Origin: Bacteroidota bacterium | Lineage (GTDB): Bacteria > Bacteroidota > Bacteroidia > Chitinophagales > Chitinophagaceae | Direction of reading: 5' to 3' | Assembly (NCBI GenBank): GCA_023423405.1 | Contig: JAFAFR010000043.1 | Coordinates: 124,001-188,000 of the forward strand | Length of the DNA stretch: 64,000 nt | In this document: in pieces, positions 25,416 through 34,625 of the stretch | How the letters are laid out: every line of letters starts with the position of its first letter | Numbering within the stretch: the first letter of the stretch is position 1 | Position numbers and translations under genes: made by a program | Notes under the pieces: model-generated | The model's database searches: none | What the model was told of the DNA's origin: nothing | What the model saw: only the letters and a program-made list of their open reading frames with translations

Positions 25416-25423
25416 CAAAAGTA
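25416..25423 (-). promoter_or_regulatory. -7 element TACTTTTG for the SDR gene
   Basis: Reading the minus strand, TACTTTTG matches TAnnTTTG and lies 18 bp before the SDR ATG. No TTG is seen at -33, so it may need an activator such as the neighbouring AraC protein. Confidence 0.5.
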
Positions 25424-25475
25424 TACAGGACTGTAGAGTGGTTGTTTACGTAAATCAAATGGATGCTATCGAAAT

Positions 25476-26375
25476 TCAAACAAGTCGCATGGAAGTAGGC
25501 GTGACCTTGGTATGCTTCTTAAAAAAGTAAGTAAAATGTGATGGTTGTGCAAAGCCCAGGCTATAACTGATCTCGGAAATGTTCCAATTCGTGTGTTTTA
25601 ACAACGCGGTTGCCTCAGCTACCATCCGCTCGGAAATATGCGTAGTGGTTGTTTTGCCGGTTGTCAGCCGAACAGCGCGATTGAGATGGTTCACATGTAC
25701 GGAGAGTTTTTTGGCAAAATCATTTGCCGAACGCATGCTGATACACTGTTCCGGTGCTTCTATAGGAAATTGCCCTTCAAGTAACTTGATGAAAATAGAG
25801 GTAATTCGGGCATTGGTGTCCGGATGATGATACAGGTGTTCGTCTGGTTCCATCTTTAGAGCATAATGAACCAGTTCAAGTACCTGGTTACGCAACAAAT
25901 CATACTTGAATCTGTAATCTGAATGTATTTCATCCAGCATTTTCTCAAAAATGGCCGATAGTTCCCGGTCCTGCTTTTCACCTAAATCATATACGGTTTT
26001 CCCGCCCGCTGTAAACACGGGCAGGTCATGAAACCTGTTTCTCAGATGTGGCGTGTAAAAATTTTCTTTAAAAAGACAAAAAAAACCGGTTGAACCAGTA
26101 TCCAGGCGCTCAAACTGGTAAGGAACAGCCGGGTTAAAAAAGAGCAATGAGCTTCCATTAAGGGCAATGCTCTTATCTGCATAATGACAGCGATGCGCAC
26201 CCCGGATCAGCATAATCTTAAAAAAATCGTAACGTCCGTACGGTGCCGGTGGCGTGCCACCAGTGCTTTCTGTCAAGGTGAACACGTTAAAATCCCCTAC
26301 ACCGGCAGGCGGCAGCCGTGGTGTATTATAGAATTTCTGTGCGTAAAATGATGCAAGGCTTTTAATGACCGGCAT
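25476..26375 (-). CDS. AraC-family transcriptional regulator
   Basis: The 299-residue protein has an N-terminal cupin-like sensing half and a C-terminal double HTH (FAKKLSVHVNHLNRAVRLTT, then ISEISYSLGFAQPSHFTYFF and KKHTKVTP). The ATG at 26375 is used; an in-frame TTG at 26390 is the alternative. It lies 78 bp upstream of an SDR gene on the same strand, the usual regulator-target arrangement for such pairs. Codon use is more A/T-rich than the glycan loci. The ligand is unknown. Confidence 0.9.
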   Translation of the reverse strand: MPVIKSLASFYAQKFYNTPRLPPAGVGDFNVFTLTESTGGTPPAPYGRYDFFKIMLIRGAHRCHYADKSIALNGSSLLFFNPAVPYQFERLDTGSTGFFCLFKENFYTPHLRNRFHDLPVFTAGGKTVYDLGEKQDRELSAIFEKMLDEIHSDYRFKYDLLRNQVLELVHYALKMEPDEHLYHHPDTNARITSIFIKLLEGQFPIEAPEQCISMRSANDFAKKLSVHVNHLNRAVRLTTGKTTTTHISERMVAEATALLKHTNWNISEISYSLGFAQPSHFTYFFKKHTKVTPTSMRLV

Positions 26376-26408
26376 AGACAAATTTACCAAATCGGCAATA
26401 AAAAGAAA

Positions 26409-26897
26409 CTATACGGATCCGTTCATTCTTTTTTGCATCCTGAACTGAAAAACAGAACCTGCAACAAACAAAACGAAAAGTAGCAGGATTGTTTGGCCGA
26501 TGATCGGATCGGTAGGTGCTTTCGCTAAAGGATGCCCAACAGGTACCCGGGTAAAGGTTTCGTTAACCGCAGGAACCAGCGACAAGAAAAAGCTAAGAGA
26601 AAGAAGAATATTTTCAAAAAAACGGGCCCTGTTATTCCCCTGCTGTTTACTAAAGAGAAAATGAGCTGCCAATATTAGAATTACGATAAAAAGGGAAAAA
26701 ACATGCCCCGGGTTAAAACCTCCGTGTTTAGACAATCCCAAAGCGGTTAGTGAAGTGACGAGTGTAAAATAAAAATAAATTTTCCCGGTAAGTTGACCCA
26801 AATTTATCTTACCATTTCGTATAAAGCCGATAACTGCAGCAACAATTGCAACAATCCCCAAAAATGTATGAAAAATTCCTAAGCTTGATAGTCCCAT
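26409..26897 (-). CDS. Four-helix membrane protein of unknown function
   Basis: The 162-residue protein has four hydrophobic segments (FHTFLGIVAIVAAVIGFI, FYFTLVTSLTALGL, HVFSLFIVILILAAHFLF, TILLLFVLFVAGSVF). It resembles small DUF2306-like membrane proteins, but this was not tested. It lies between two AraC-family genes on the same strand and may form a unit with one of them. No catalytic motif is visible. Confidence 0.7.
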   Translation of the reverse strand: MGLSSLGIFHTFLGIVAIVAAVIGFIRNGKINLGQLTGKIYFYFTLVTSLTALGLSKHGGFNPGHVFSLFIVILILAAHFLFSKQQGNNRARFFENILLSLSFFLSLVPAVNETFTRVPVGHPLAKAPTDPIIGQTILLLFVLFVAGSVFQFRMQKRMNGSV

Positions 26898-26932
26898 AAT
26901 TCTATTTTAGATGAATCAGGCCAAAGTATTCA

Positions 26933-27787
26933 CTATGGCTTATTGTTTGGTTTTAAACGATAGTTTGTAGGCGTAGTACCGTATTTGTCATGAAAGCTTT
27001 TGGTAAAATTGGCTAAGTCGTTAAATCCGCAATCAAAGGCAATTTCCGTGATGCGCTCATCGGAAGCCAAAAGTAGTTCTGCTGCTCTTTCCAGCCTTTT
27101 GTTTTTAATATAGCTGGCAGGGGAGTCGTTGTATAATTTTTTAAATTCCCTTTTAAAGGAAGAAACGCTCAGGTTGTTTTTTTGCGCTAACTCTTCTACG
27201 TTTGACTGGGAAAACAGGTTTGCCTCTATTATTTGTTTAAACGTATAGGTGGCAGGAGAGAAAAGCTGTGATAATATAACCTGTATGGTTTCGGCTTCTT
27301 TTGTTTGCGATAGTAAAAGGATGATTTCCTTCAATTTCAAAACCAGAATTTCATCATTTACCAAGGATGGGTTTTCAAAATAAAAGAGAAGACCTTCTAT
27401 GTATTTTTGAATTAAAAAATCGTTGTTGATTTTTTTGCCTGACTGATTGGATATCTTGTTGTTTTTCTGAAATATAAAAGGAAGCCCTCTTTCGTAAATT
27501 CTCCTGAGGATACGCGGATGAAAAGTAATGACTACAATTTCACCCTTGCTCTTCTTACTTGTTTCGTGGATCTGCTTACCGGAGTGTATGCAGTTTAACA
27601 GTAATGAATAGTCGGCAGGAATATTGATGGGGTCGCCATCGAACTGGTATTGCATCTCCCCGTTTAGCATATATAGAAAACAAGCTTGTTCTGCAACAGG
27701 GAAAGAAAATTCAAAAGGTGGGGTTACACCCATTTTCTGAATAAATGTTTCCCCAAACAAATCTATTTTTCTATAGTCGACAATCAT
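26933..27787 (-). CDS. AraC-family transcriptional regulator
   Basis: The 284-residue protein has an N-terminal sensing domain and a C-terminal AraC DNA-binding domain (VEELAQKNNLSVSSFKREFK, ITEIAFDCGFNDLANFTKSF, KYGTTPTNYR). It starts at the ATG at 27787. It lies 36 bp upstream of the small membrane protein gene, a possible target. The gene is A/T-rich and Lys/Asn-rich compared with the glycan loci, suggesting separate origin. Confidence 0.9.
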   Translation of the reverse strand: MIVDYRKIDLFGETFIQKMGVTPPFEFSFPVAEQACFLYMLNGEMQYQFDGDPINIPADYSLLLNCIHSGKQIHETSKKSKGEIVVITFHPRILRRIYERGLPFIFQKNNKISNQSGKKINNDFLIQKYIEGLLFYFENPSLVNDEILVLKLKEIILLLSQTKEAETIQVILSQLFSPATYTFKQIIEANLFSQSNVEELAQKNNLSVSSFKREFKKLYNDSPASYIKNKRLERAAELLLASDERITEIAFDCGFNDLANFTKSFHDKYGTTPTNYRLKPNNKP

Positions 27788-28001
27788 CTATAGGCTTTTA
27801 TGGTGCGGGATGCGCTTCTGAACTGTATTTCTACTGCCTGCCCAATTCGCTTTTGCTGTTCGCTTCATTTATTTGTTATTAAAGTTGCGTTGTCAGTATT
27901 GACGATGCAAAAATGCAATGCAGAAAACAGAAGGGTTTTGTGAATTAGGTCAACTATTTGACTATTTGGTTCACCGGATGCCTGTTAACGTCTTTGGCAG
28001 G
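27788..28001. other. Intergenic region, no gene seen
   Basis: These 214 bases lie between two AraC genes on the minus strand. I see no ORF, RNA or clear terminator. They should carry the promoter of the AraC gene at 26933-27787, but no TAnnTTTG match was found. Confidence 0.5.
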
Positions 28002-28916
28002 TCAGCTAAACGACTTCCTGAATTCCAGGGGGGACAGATTGGTTTTCGACTTGAATAATTTGCTGAACGACTGTAAATGCTCAAATCCCAATCCATAGGC
28101 AATTTCGCTTACCGACAAAACTGTTGTGGAAAGCCTTTCTTTGGCTTTCTCAATCAATTTGTCGTGTATATGTTGTTGGGTGTTTTGCCCTGTAAGTACT
28201 TTGAGTAAGCCACTTAAATAGTTGGGTGAAAGATGTAGTGACTGGGCTACATAACTGACTGTAGGCAATCCTTTTGAAACCAGCTCAGCGCTGTTGAAAT
28301 AATCGGTCAGTAAGGCTTCCAAACGTTCCAGCACCTGGTGGTTGCTTTTTTCCCTTGTGATGAACTGGCGGTTGTAAAAACGTTCCGAATAATTCAGCAG
28401 GCTTTCGGTTTGCGAAATGATGATTTGTTTGCTGAACTTATCAATGTTGGACTGGTATTCCTCCCGGATGTTCTGCATCATACCAATGATAATGGTTTCC
28501 TCTTTTTCCGAAAGCCATAATGCTTCGTTTACGGCATAGCCAAAATATTCGTACCGGTGTATTGTTTTGGCAAGGGGCGTGTTCCAGAGAAAATCCGGAT
28601 GAATGAGCAACATCCAGCCTGTTTGCCTGGCTGCACCGGGATCGTGTTCCACAGAGAAGACCTGGTGGGGTGCAATAAAATACATTACGCCCCCGTCGAA
28701 GTCATATGTTTGTTGCCCATACCGCATTTTCCCACAATTACGCTTCAGCGATACCGCATAGAAGTCCATGATCGTTGTCATATTCGCCGTGTCTTCGGAA
28801 TATGAAAAATCCTCCACCTTTACCACGCTGATGAGCGGGTGTGCCGGCTTTGGCAGGTTTCGTATCCTGTGAAATTCGCTGATCGTTTTAATACGGACAG
28901 GCTGTGCGTTTGCCAT
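28002..28916 (-). CDS. AraC-family transcriptional regulator
   Basis: The 304-residue protein has a cupin-like N-terminal half (CGKMRYGQQTYDFDGGVMYF) and a C-terminal AraC domain (VSYVAQSLHLSPNYLSGLLK, VSEIAYGLGFEHLQSFSKLF, KTNLSPLEFR). It starts at 28916. Immediately upstream on the same strand is the broken 5' end of an SDR gene, so this regulator probably once sat next to an SDR target, as the AraC at 25476 still does. Confidence 0.9.
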   Translation of the reverse strand: MANAQPVRIKTISEFHRIRNLPKPAHPLISVVKVEDFSYSEDTANMTTIMDFYAVSLKRNCGKMRYGQQTYDFDGGVMYFIAPHQVFSVEHDPGAARQTGWMLLIHPDFLWNTPLAKTIHRYEYFGYAVNEALWLSEKEETIIIGMMQNIREEYQSNIDKFSKQIIISQTESLLNYSERFYNRQFITREKSNHQVLERLEALLTDYFNSAELVSKGLPTVSYVAQSLHLSPNYLSGLLKVLTGQNTQQHIHDKLIEKAKERLSTTVLSVSEIAYGLGFEHLQSFSKLFKSKTNLSPLEFRKSFS

Positions 28917-28925
28917 AGTACAAAG

Positions 28926-29009
28926 TTAACCATTACACGGATTTCCGCCTGACACTTCAAGGCCGCGCCTGCCACCGGTAACCAGCGCAATTTTTGTCTT
29001 TGTACTCAT
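28926..29009 (-). pseudogene. Decayed N-terminal fragment of an SDR gene
   Basis: Reading the minus strand from the ATG at 29009 gives MSTKTKIALVTGGRRGL, the nucleotide-binding start of a short-chain dehydrogenase (TGGxRGLG). It then leaves the family at the last Gly and stops at 28926 after 27 codons. The rest of the gene (over 200 codons) is missing; the AraC gene begins 9 bp further on. This looks like a deletion or replacement with a breakpoint near codon 17. Confidence 0.65.
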
Positions 29010-29095
29010 CTTGTTTGTTTATGCTGGTCAAAGGTCAGCACCGCGCATAAAACAGGTTTAGCCGTATTCGCTTTTGGTTAAGTCAAAATGAAAGA

Positions 29096-29701
29096 TCAGG
29101 GAGCGGCCGGCGGCAGGGCAGCCGGCACCACATTGTCGACAGGCTTTGTTGACTGGAGGTAATAAAAAATGGCGCGCAGGTCTTCGTCCTTCATCTTCGC
29201 AAAATTGAACCAGGGCATGGGCGGCAGGAGGGGACGGGTATTGTCCAATCCTTTGAATTTTCCTTCGCGCATGGCTTTGAAGAACTGCACCTCGCTCCAG
29301 TTGCCGATACCGGATTCGTCGGAGCTGATATTCGCAGCAAAGCTGGTGCCCCAGGGACCAACGGCGGCGGTAAGATCGGGTGCAAAGAGCATCCAGCCTT
29401 TTTTACCGGCCTCGGGCGCCGCCGGCGGCAGCGGCTGGCTGGCAAGATGCCCGCCAAAACGGTGCAGGGTATCGATCTCAGGGCCCTGCCTGCCCATCAC
29501 CTTGGTGGAATGGCAGTCTTCGCAGCCCACCACGTTCACGAGGTATTCGCCCCGCTGGATAAGTGCTTCTTTGTTCAACGCCGTATCGCTGCCGGTCTTT
29601 GTGTCGGCTGCGATTGCCCGCGCCGGTTGTTCCTGGCAGGAAACCGCGAGCACGGCTACCAGGAGCGCCAGGCCGGAAGCCGTCAACAGAACTCTTTTCA
29701 T
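29096..29701 (-). CDS. Lipoprotein c-type cytochrome
   Basis: The 201-residue protein has a lipoprotein signal (LLVAVLAVSC) and a single haem-binding CxxCH (VVGCEDCHSTKVMG, about residue 60). A downstream Met-rich stretch (PPMPWFNFAKMKDED) could supply the axial ligand. The end is Pro/Ala-rich. The start at 29701 (MKRVLLTASG) is used because the signal peptide begins there; the frame is open to 29767. It probably carries electrons at the outer face of a membrane; the partner is not in the window. Confidence 0.88.
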   Translation of the reverse strand: MKRVLLTASGLALLVAVLAVSCQEQPARAIAADTKTGSDTALNKEALIQRGEYLVNVVGCEDCHSTKVMGRQGPEIDTLHRFGGHLASQPLPPAAPEAGKKGWMLFAPDLTAAVGPWGTSFAANISSDESGIGNWSEVQFFKAMREGKFKGLDNTRPLLPPMPWFNFAKMKDEDLRAIFYYLQSTKPVDNVVPAALPPAAP

Positions 29702-29811
29702 GTTATATGTATTTGTATGGGAAAAGGTGTATTTACGCACCAAATTAATCCCCGTTACATACAGCACATGGCATCAGCGGCATGAAATGAGCAAACCAGT
29801 GTATGGATTGA

Positions 29812-30591
29812 TCAAAACCCCGATGCGTTCCCACCATCCACCCGCAAACTGGTTCCGGTAATATAAGCGGCATCGGGCGACGCCAGGAAATACGCGGCGG
29901 CGGCAATGTCTTCGGGCTTGCCCATATAGCCCATGGGTGTACGTCCCAGCGCTTTGCCTTTTCGCTCAGGATCGGCATTCAGCGCTTTGTCCGTCATGTC
30001 CGTTACAATAAAGCCGGGTGCGATCGCATTCACGCGGATACCGCTTCCCGACAATTCGGAAGCCATCGCACGGGTCATGCCTTCAATGGCCGATTTCGAC
30101 ACAGAATAGGCGATCACTTTGGGCAGTCCATAATAAGCTGCCATGGAACTGATGTGCAGGATGGAGCCGCCGCCCGCAGGCAGCATCTTTTTAACTACCT
30201 CGCGCGACAGGGAGAAGACCGCAAGCAGGTTGGTATTGATCACACGCAGGAATTCTTCATCCGTGACTTCTGTAAAAGCTTTTTTCTGGTTGATGCCGGC
30301 ATTGTTTACCAGGACATCTATCCGGCCATATTGCCGGTGGATGTCTTCCACAAGTGCAGGTATGGAAGAAAGATCAGAAAGGTCGCACTGTAGGGCAGCA
30401 CCGTGTTCACCCAGGAGGGTTTTTGCTGCTTCCAGTTTGGATGCATCACGGCCAAGCACAACCGTAAATATGCCTTCCGCAGCAAATTTTTGAGCGATGG
30501 CCAGACCGATCCCCGACCCGCCTCCGGTAACAATGGCAAGTGGCCTGTTTATTTTTCCTGTTTTTCCTGTGGTAGTGTTTTCCTTCGTCAT
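29812..30591 (-). CDS. SDR-family oxidoreductase, possibly hexuronate pathway
   Basis: The 259-residue classical SDR has TGGGSGIG near residue 22, NNAG in the middle, and the catalytic Ser (HISSMAA) with YSVSK (Tyr-x-x-x-Lys). The C-terminal region VDGGNASGF is of the FabG/gluconate-dehydrogenase type. It is divergent from mannonate dehydratase (30667) across 75 bp. In many Bacteroidota an SDR next to uxuA serves as mannonate/fructuronate oxidoreductase; that assignment here is inference from the pairing. Confidence 0.88.
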   Translation of the reverse strand: MTKENTTTGKTGKINRPLAIVTGGGSGIGLAIAQKFAAEGIFTVVLGRDASKLEAAKTLLGEHGAALQCDLSDLSSIPALVEDIHRQYGRIDVLVNNAGINQKKAFTEVTDEEFLRVINTNLLAVFSLSREVVKKMLPAGGGSILHISSMAAYYGLPKVIAYSVSKSAIEGMTRAMASELSGSGIRVNAIAPGFIVTDMTDKALNADPERKGKALGRTPMGYMGKPEDIAAAAYFLASPDAAYITGTSLRVDGGNASGF

Positions 30592-30666
30592 GTTCCAACT
30601 GCACAGCCGGTTCCATTTCCGGCCCTGCGGCTTGCAATCTAACCATTATAAATTATTTTTAACTCC

Positions 30667-31848
30667 ATGTCACCAGTCTATTATATGCAGCAAACCATGC
30701 GGTGGTACGGTCCGCAGGACATTGTAAGCCTCGCAGACATCCGCCAGGCGGGCTGTTCCGGCGTAGTGAACGCCCTTCATGAAATACCCGTGGGAGAGGT
30801 GTGGACGGCAGCAGCCATCGCAGAACGCAGGGCGCTGATTGAAGCCGCCGGCCTGCAGTGGAGGGTGGTAGAGAGCCTGCCCGTGCACGAAGACATCAAA
30901 AAAAGAAGCGGCGACTACCGGCGCTGGATCTCCAACTATAAGGAAAGCCTGCAGAACCTCGCCGCCGGGGGGCTGGAAGTGATCACCTATAATTTTATGC
31001 CCATCCTCGACTGGATCCGTACCGATGTGGCGTATACCCTTCCCGAAGGCAGTAAGGCGCTTTATTTCGACCGACTGGCTTTTATTTGCTTTGATTGTTT
31101 TTTGCTGCAACGTCCCGGTGCGGAGCAGGACTACAGCGCCGCCGAGATGCAGGCGGCTGAACAGAAATGGGCCTCCATGCCCGCTGCCGAAAAAGACAGG
31201 CTCTTCCGCAACTGCATGCTGGGACTGCCCGGCAGCAAGATCCCTTTTACGCGGGAAGGTGTGCTGTCGGCCTTACAAACCTACGCAGGTATTGGCCCTG
31301 CTGCATTAAAAGAAAACCTCTTCGTCTTTTTGAAGGAAGTGATTCCTGTGGCGGCGGAACTGGGGCTGAAGATGGCCATTCATCCCGACGACCCGCCCTA
31401 CCCGGTGCTGGGGTTGCCCCGCATCCTCAGTACGGCGGCTGATGTGGAAGACCTGCTGCAGGCCGTGCCCGATCCGGCCAACGGCCTCTGTTTCTGCACC
31501 GGCTCCTTTGGCGCCCGCGCCGATAACAAGCTGCCGCAAATGCTGGAGCAATTTGGCGATCGTGTTCATTTTCTGCACCTCCGCAATACCAAACGCGATG
31601 CAGCGGGAAATTTTTTTGAAGCCGCTCACCTGGAAGGCGATACCGATATGTTCGCCATTGTTCAGCGGGTTTGGCAGCTCATGCAGAAAAGAAAGATCTC
31701 CCTGCCTATGCGGCCTGATCATGGCCACCAGATGCTGGACGATCTGAAAAAAGACACTTACCCGGGCTATACCGCCATCGGCCGCCTTAAGGGGCTGGCG
31801 GAGCTGCGGGGACTGGAATATGCCATCAGCCGGGGTGGCGAAATGTAA
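30667..31848 (+). CDS. uxuA: Mannonate dehydratase
   Basis: UxuA removes water from D-mannonate to give 2-keto-3-deoxygluconate in glucuronate catabolism. The 393-residue sequence has the family opening TMRWYGPQDIVSLADIRQAG, then VVESLPVHEDIK, ITYNFMPILDW, KMAIHPDDPP and the C-terminal MRPDHGHQML, which holds metal-binding and catalytic His/Asp residues. Length is normal. It is divergent from an SDR that may supply D-mannonate. Confidence 0.96.
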   Translation: MSPVYYMQQTMRWYGPQDIVSLADIRQAGCSGVVNALHEIPVGEVWTAAAIAERRALIEAAGLQWRVVESLPVHEDIKKRSGDYRRWISNYKESLQNLAAGGLEVITYNFMPILDWIRTDVAYTLPEGSKALYFDRLAFICFDCFLLQRPGAEQDYSAAEMQAAEQKWASMPAAEKDRLFRNCMLGLPGSKIPFTREGVLSALQTYAGIGPAALKENLFVFLKEVIPVAAELGLKMAIHPDDPPYPVLGLPRILSTAADVEDLLQAVPDPANGLCFCTGSFGARADNKLPQMLEQFGDRVHFLHLRNTKRDAAGNFFEAAHLEGDTDMFAIVQRVWQLMQKRKISLPMRPDHGHQMLDDLKKDTYPGYTAIGRLKGLAELRGLEYAISRGGEM

Positions 31849-31911
31849 GATGCCGGGTCTGCCGAATGTCGTAACTTAGGGGTAGTTCTTTCATACCTAA
31901 AATGTAGCTAT

Positions 31912-32340
31912 ATGAATTTATTGCACCGCATTGAAATGTGGGGCGACCAACATCACCCCCGATGGATGGACATTGTTCGGATAGCACTGGGGATCTTTCT
32001 TTGCATCAAGGGCGTTCAGTTCGTATACAATATGAGCGCGCTGATGGCACAGGTAGATACCAAATTGCCCATGCCTCCCTTCGCATTGGTTCTTTTAGGT
32101 CACTATGTATTTGTTGCACATTTGCTGGGCGGCATTCTCCTGATCCTCGGCGCCTATACGCGGATCGCTGCACTGATCCAGATCCCGATCCTGCTGGGCG
32201 CCATCTTTTTTGTGAATGCGTCGCGTGAACTGTGGCGGCCCTTTCCGGAACTGGCCGTTTCCCTGATCGTGCTGGCCCTGCTGGTGTACTTCGTGGTTGC
32301 GGGAGATGGCAAGTGGGCCTTGCGGCCCGATAAGCCCTGA
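31912..32340 (+). CDS. DoxX-family membrane protein
   Basis: The 142-residue protein has four membrane segments (VRIALGIFLCIKGVQFVYNM, FALVLLGHYVFVAHLLGGIL, IAALIQIPILLGAIFFV, ELAVSLIVLALLVYFVV), the DoxX/DoxD layout. Members are poorly understood and often tied to redox or thiosulfate metabolism. It lies 63 bp downstream of uxuA and might be read through from it. Confidence 0.82.
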   Translation: MNLLHRIEMWGDQHHPRWMDIVRIALGIFLCIKGVQFVYNMSALMAQVDTKLPMPPFALVLLGHYVFVAHLLGGILLILGAYTRIAALIQIPILLGAIFFVNASRELWRPFPELAVSLIVLALLVYFVVAGDGKWALRPDKP

Positions 32341-32384
32341 GCCTGTCAGGTCATCATCCCGTAAAACCCTGAGCTAGGTTCAGG

Positions 32385-33851
32385 TCAGTCCTTCCACCGC
32401 CACTCTCCGGCAATCTGCAGGGCTTCTTTCAGGTTGCTTTTGATCATGAGTTCGCGGGTGGCGTTGTCGTCCATTTTTTTAGCCGGCACTTCGGGCACAT
32501 CCGCCAGTGCATAGATCAGCATGGCATTGAAGCGGACAGTATTTTTCATGCCCTGCTCATCCACCAGGTTGAAATCGTCGCAATCGGCATGGTAACAGGG
32601 GCCGGCATTGTTGGGCAGCTTGCCGCCGGCAGCGCCGCCTGTTGGTATGCCCTGCAGCATGAAGGGCTGGTGGTCGCTGTGCAGCCCGGCACCGCTGCGG
32701 AAGAGGTTAGAGAAAGAAGCGTCGATGCTTTGTGCAATGGCGCCCACCGACTGGAACAATTCTTTGCTTTCATCGGTGGTGGCATGATATCCTTTGGGGT
32801 CGTTGGTCATGTCGTAGTTGAGCATGAACTTAATCTGGCTCACGGAACCGTCTGCCATGGCCTGTTTCAAATAGGCTTTGGAACCTAGCAGGCCTTCTTC
32901 CTCACCCATAAAAAGTACGAACTCCACGGTTCTTTCCGGCTGCAACTGCAGCGCTTTGAAAGTACGCGCCATATCGATGATGGAAAAAGAACCAATGCCA
33001 TTGTCGATGGCGCCGGTGGCGAGGTCCCAGCTATCGAGGTGACCACCCACTACGATTTTTTCGTTGGCTTTTGTTTTTCCCGGAAGCGTGGCGATCACAT
33101 TGCGGGCCTTGATCATGCCGGAGAAATTCGTCATGTCAACAGAAGCGTATTGTTTGCTTTTGGCCAGTGTTTCCCGCAGTTTCAGTCCCTCTTCGCGGGC
33201 GATGCAAACTGCCGGAATGGGAATAAGCTTTCCCGTAACAGAGGCTGTGCCAGTAAGCAGGATGCCGCCTTCGGCGGAATTATAAATGATGATGCCGGCA
33301 GCGCCATATTTGGTAGCGATGGCGGTTTTTTCCGAACGGTGCAGGTTGTGCAGCCCTTCGCCTGAACCCGGCAGTATGCCCAGGTACACCAATGCGATTT
33401 TTCCTTTTACGCGACCAGGTTCTTTGGTATAATCGGCCTCAAGGCCATTGCCCATATCCACCAGCTCACCGCGGATGCTGGCTGATACCGGCGAATGGGC
33501 CAGCGTTACGGCTTTCACCGGCTGCAGGCTTTTCAGGCTGTTGCCCAGTTTTACGGAGATGGTCTTGCGGCTCCAGCTCTCCACTTCAAAGGGCTGGTAT
33601 TTCACCTGTTCGAAACCGTAAGACTTCAGCAGGTTGAAAGCAAACTCTTCTGCCCGTTTTCCATTCTCAGAACCGGTGAGCCGGTGGCCGATGGTAGAGG
33701 TTGCCTCACCCAGGCTTCGGTAGGCATTGGAATGTTGCTGTACCTCATTGTTGATACGGGTGAAAACTGTTTTCCATTCAGCGTTTGACTGCGCTGAAAC
33801 CTGCAGCAGCACGCCGCAGCAAAAAGCGCAGGTAGTAAATATTTTCCTCAT
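32385..33851 (-). CDS. Secreted M28-family metallopeptidase
   Basis: The 488-residue protein has a signal peptide (MRKIFTTCAFCCGVLLQVSA), a PA-type domain in the middle (GIIIYNSAEGG region) and an M28 peptidase domain. Zinc ligands and catalytic residues are visible in GGHLDSWD, GAIDNG, MGEEEGLLGS (general-base Glu), NYDMTND and CYHADCDDF. The layout matches carboxypeptidase Q-like exopeptidases. The start at 33851 is set by the signal peptide. It is divergent from the sigma factor gene of the mannan locus. Confidence 0.92.
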   Translation of the reverse strand: MRKIFTTCAFCCGVLLQVSAQSNAEWKTVFTRINNEVQQHSNAYRSLGEATSTIGHRLTGSENGKRAEEFAFNLLKSYGFEQVKYQPFEVESWSRKTISVKLGNSLKSLQPVKAVTLAHSPVSASIRGELVDMGNGLEADYTKEPGRVKGKIALVYLGILPGSGEGLHNLHRSEKTAIATKYGAAGIIIYNSAEGGILLTGTASVTGKLIPIPAVCIAREEGLKLRETLAKSKQYASVDMTNFSGMIKARNVIATLPGKTKANEKIVVGGHLDSWDLATGAIDNGIGSFSIIDMARTFKALQLQPERTVEFVLFMGEEEGLLGSKAYLKQAMADGSVSQIKFMLNYDMTNDPKGYHATTDESKELFQSVGAIAQSIDASFSNLFRSGAGLHSDHQPFMLQGIPTGGAAGGKLPNNAGPCYHADCDDFNLVDEQGMKNTVRFNAMLIYALADVPEVPAKKMDDNATRELMIKSNLKEALQIAGEWRWKD

Positions 33852-33938
33852 GTTTACAGGTGCGTTGAAGACCGAATGTAACACAGAATGATGGAAATTA
33901 TTATCTTGCCGTCGCCCAAAAATTGAAAACGACCTGCT

Positions 33939-34577
33939 ATGCCCGAGGTTTCAGACGATATGCTACAACATTGGCAGCGCGAGCTGGCGAGGGGAGATCA
34001 AACCGCTTTCGACAGGATCTTTCGCGGGTTCTACCTGCCGCTGGTCAATTTCGCCGTCGACCTGGTGAAACAAAGGCCGGTGGCGGAAGAGATCGTATCA
34101 GACGTTTTCGTAAGCCTCTGGAAAAAGAGAGAGGAAATTTTGCTGATCGAAAAACTGCGGGTCTTCCTTTTTGTTGCGGTGAAAAACCGTTGTTACAATC
34201 ATCTCCGCGATCATTCCTTTTTGACCGTTTCTGTAGAAGCCGACAACATCGCAACGCTCACGAGCTCTTATGATCCTGAAGAGGACCTGGCGTTCCGCGA
34301 ATTGAAACACCGCATCCACCAGGCAGTGGAATGCCTGCCGGCGCAGTGTAAGCAAATATTTAAGCTGGTCCGGGAAGACGGGTTAAAATTCCGGGAAGTG
34401 GCGGAGATATTGCAGGTATCGCCACGCACGGTGGAAACGCAACTCTACCGGGCTGTTAAAAAAATTCGCCTGGTGCTGGCGCTCGAAGAGCAGTCCGACC
34501 GGATGAAACTGCCCGATTCCCCGGCCTCCCTGCTGTTGCTGGGCTGGACCCTCGAATATTTTTTTCAACGCCTGTAA
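33939..34577 (+). CDS. ECF RNA polymerase sigma factor
   Basis: The 212-residue protein has sigma region 2 (FDRIFRGFYLPLVNFAV, EIVSDVFVSLWKKREE) and region 4 (LPAQCKQIFKLVREDGLKF, FREVAEILQVSPRTVETQLY). It belongs to the Bacteroidota ECF group paired with FecR anti-sigma factors and TonB transporters. The anti-sigma gene follows 48 bp downstream and an STN-bearing SusC follows that. In such systems glycan binding at SusC relays a signal through the anti-sigma factor and frees the sigma factor to transcribe the locus. Confidence 0.94.
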   Translation: MPEVSDDMLQHWQRELARGDQTAFDRIFRGFYLPLVNFAVDLVKQRPVAEEIVSDVFVSLWKKREEILLIEKLRVFLFVAVKNRCYNHLRDHSFLTVSVEADNIATLTSSYDPEEDLAFRELKHRIHQAVECLPAQCKQIFKLVREDGLKFREVAEILQVSPRTVETQLYRAVKKIRLVLALEEQSDRMKLPDSPASLLLLGWTLEYFFQRL

Positions 34578-34625
34578 GTAGTCGGGTCTTTTTATGTGTC
34601 CTTAGCTAAACCGATTAGCTTGTCA

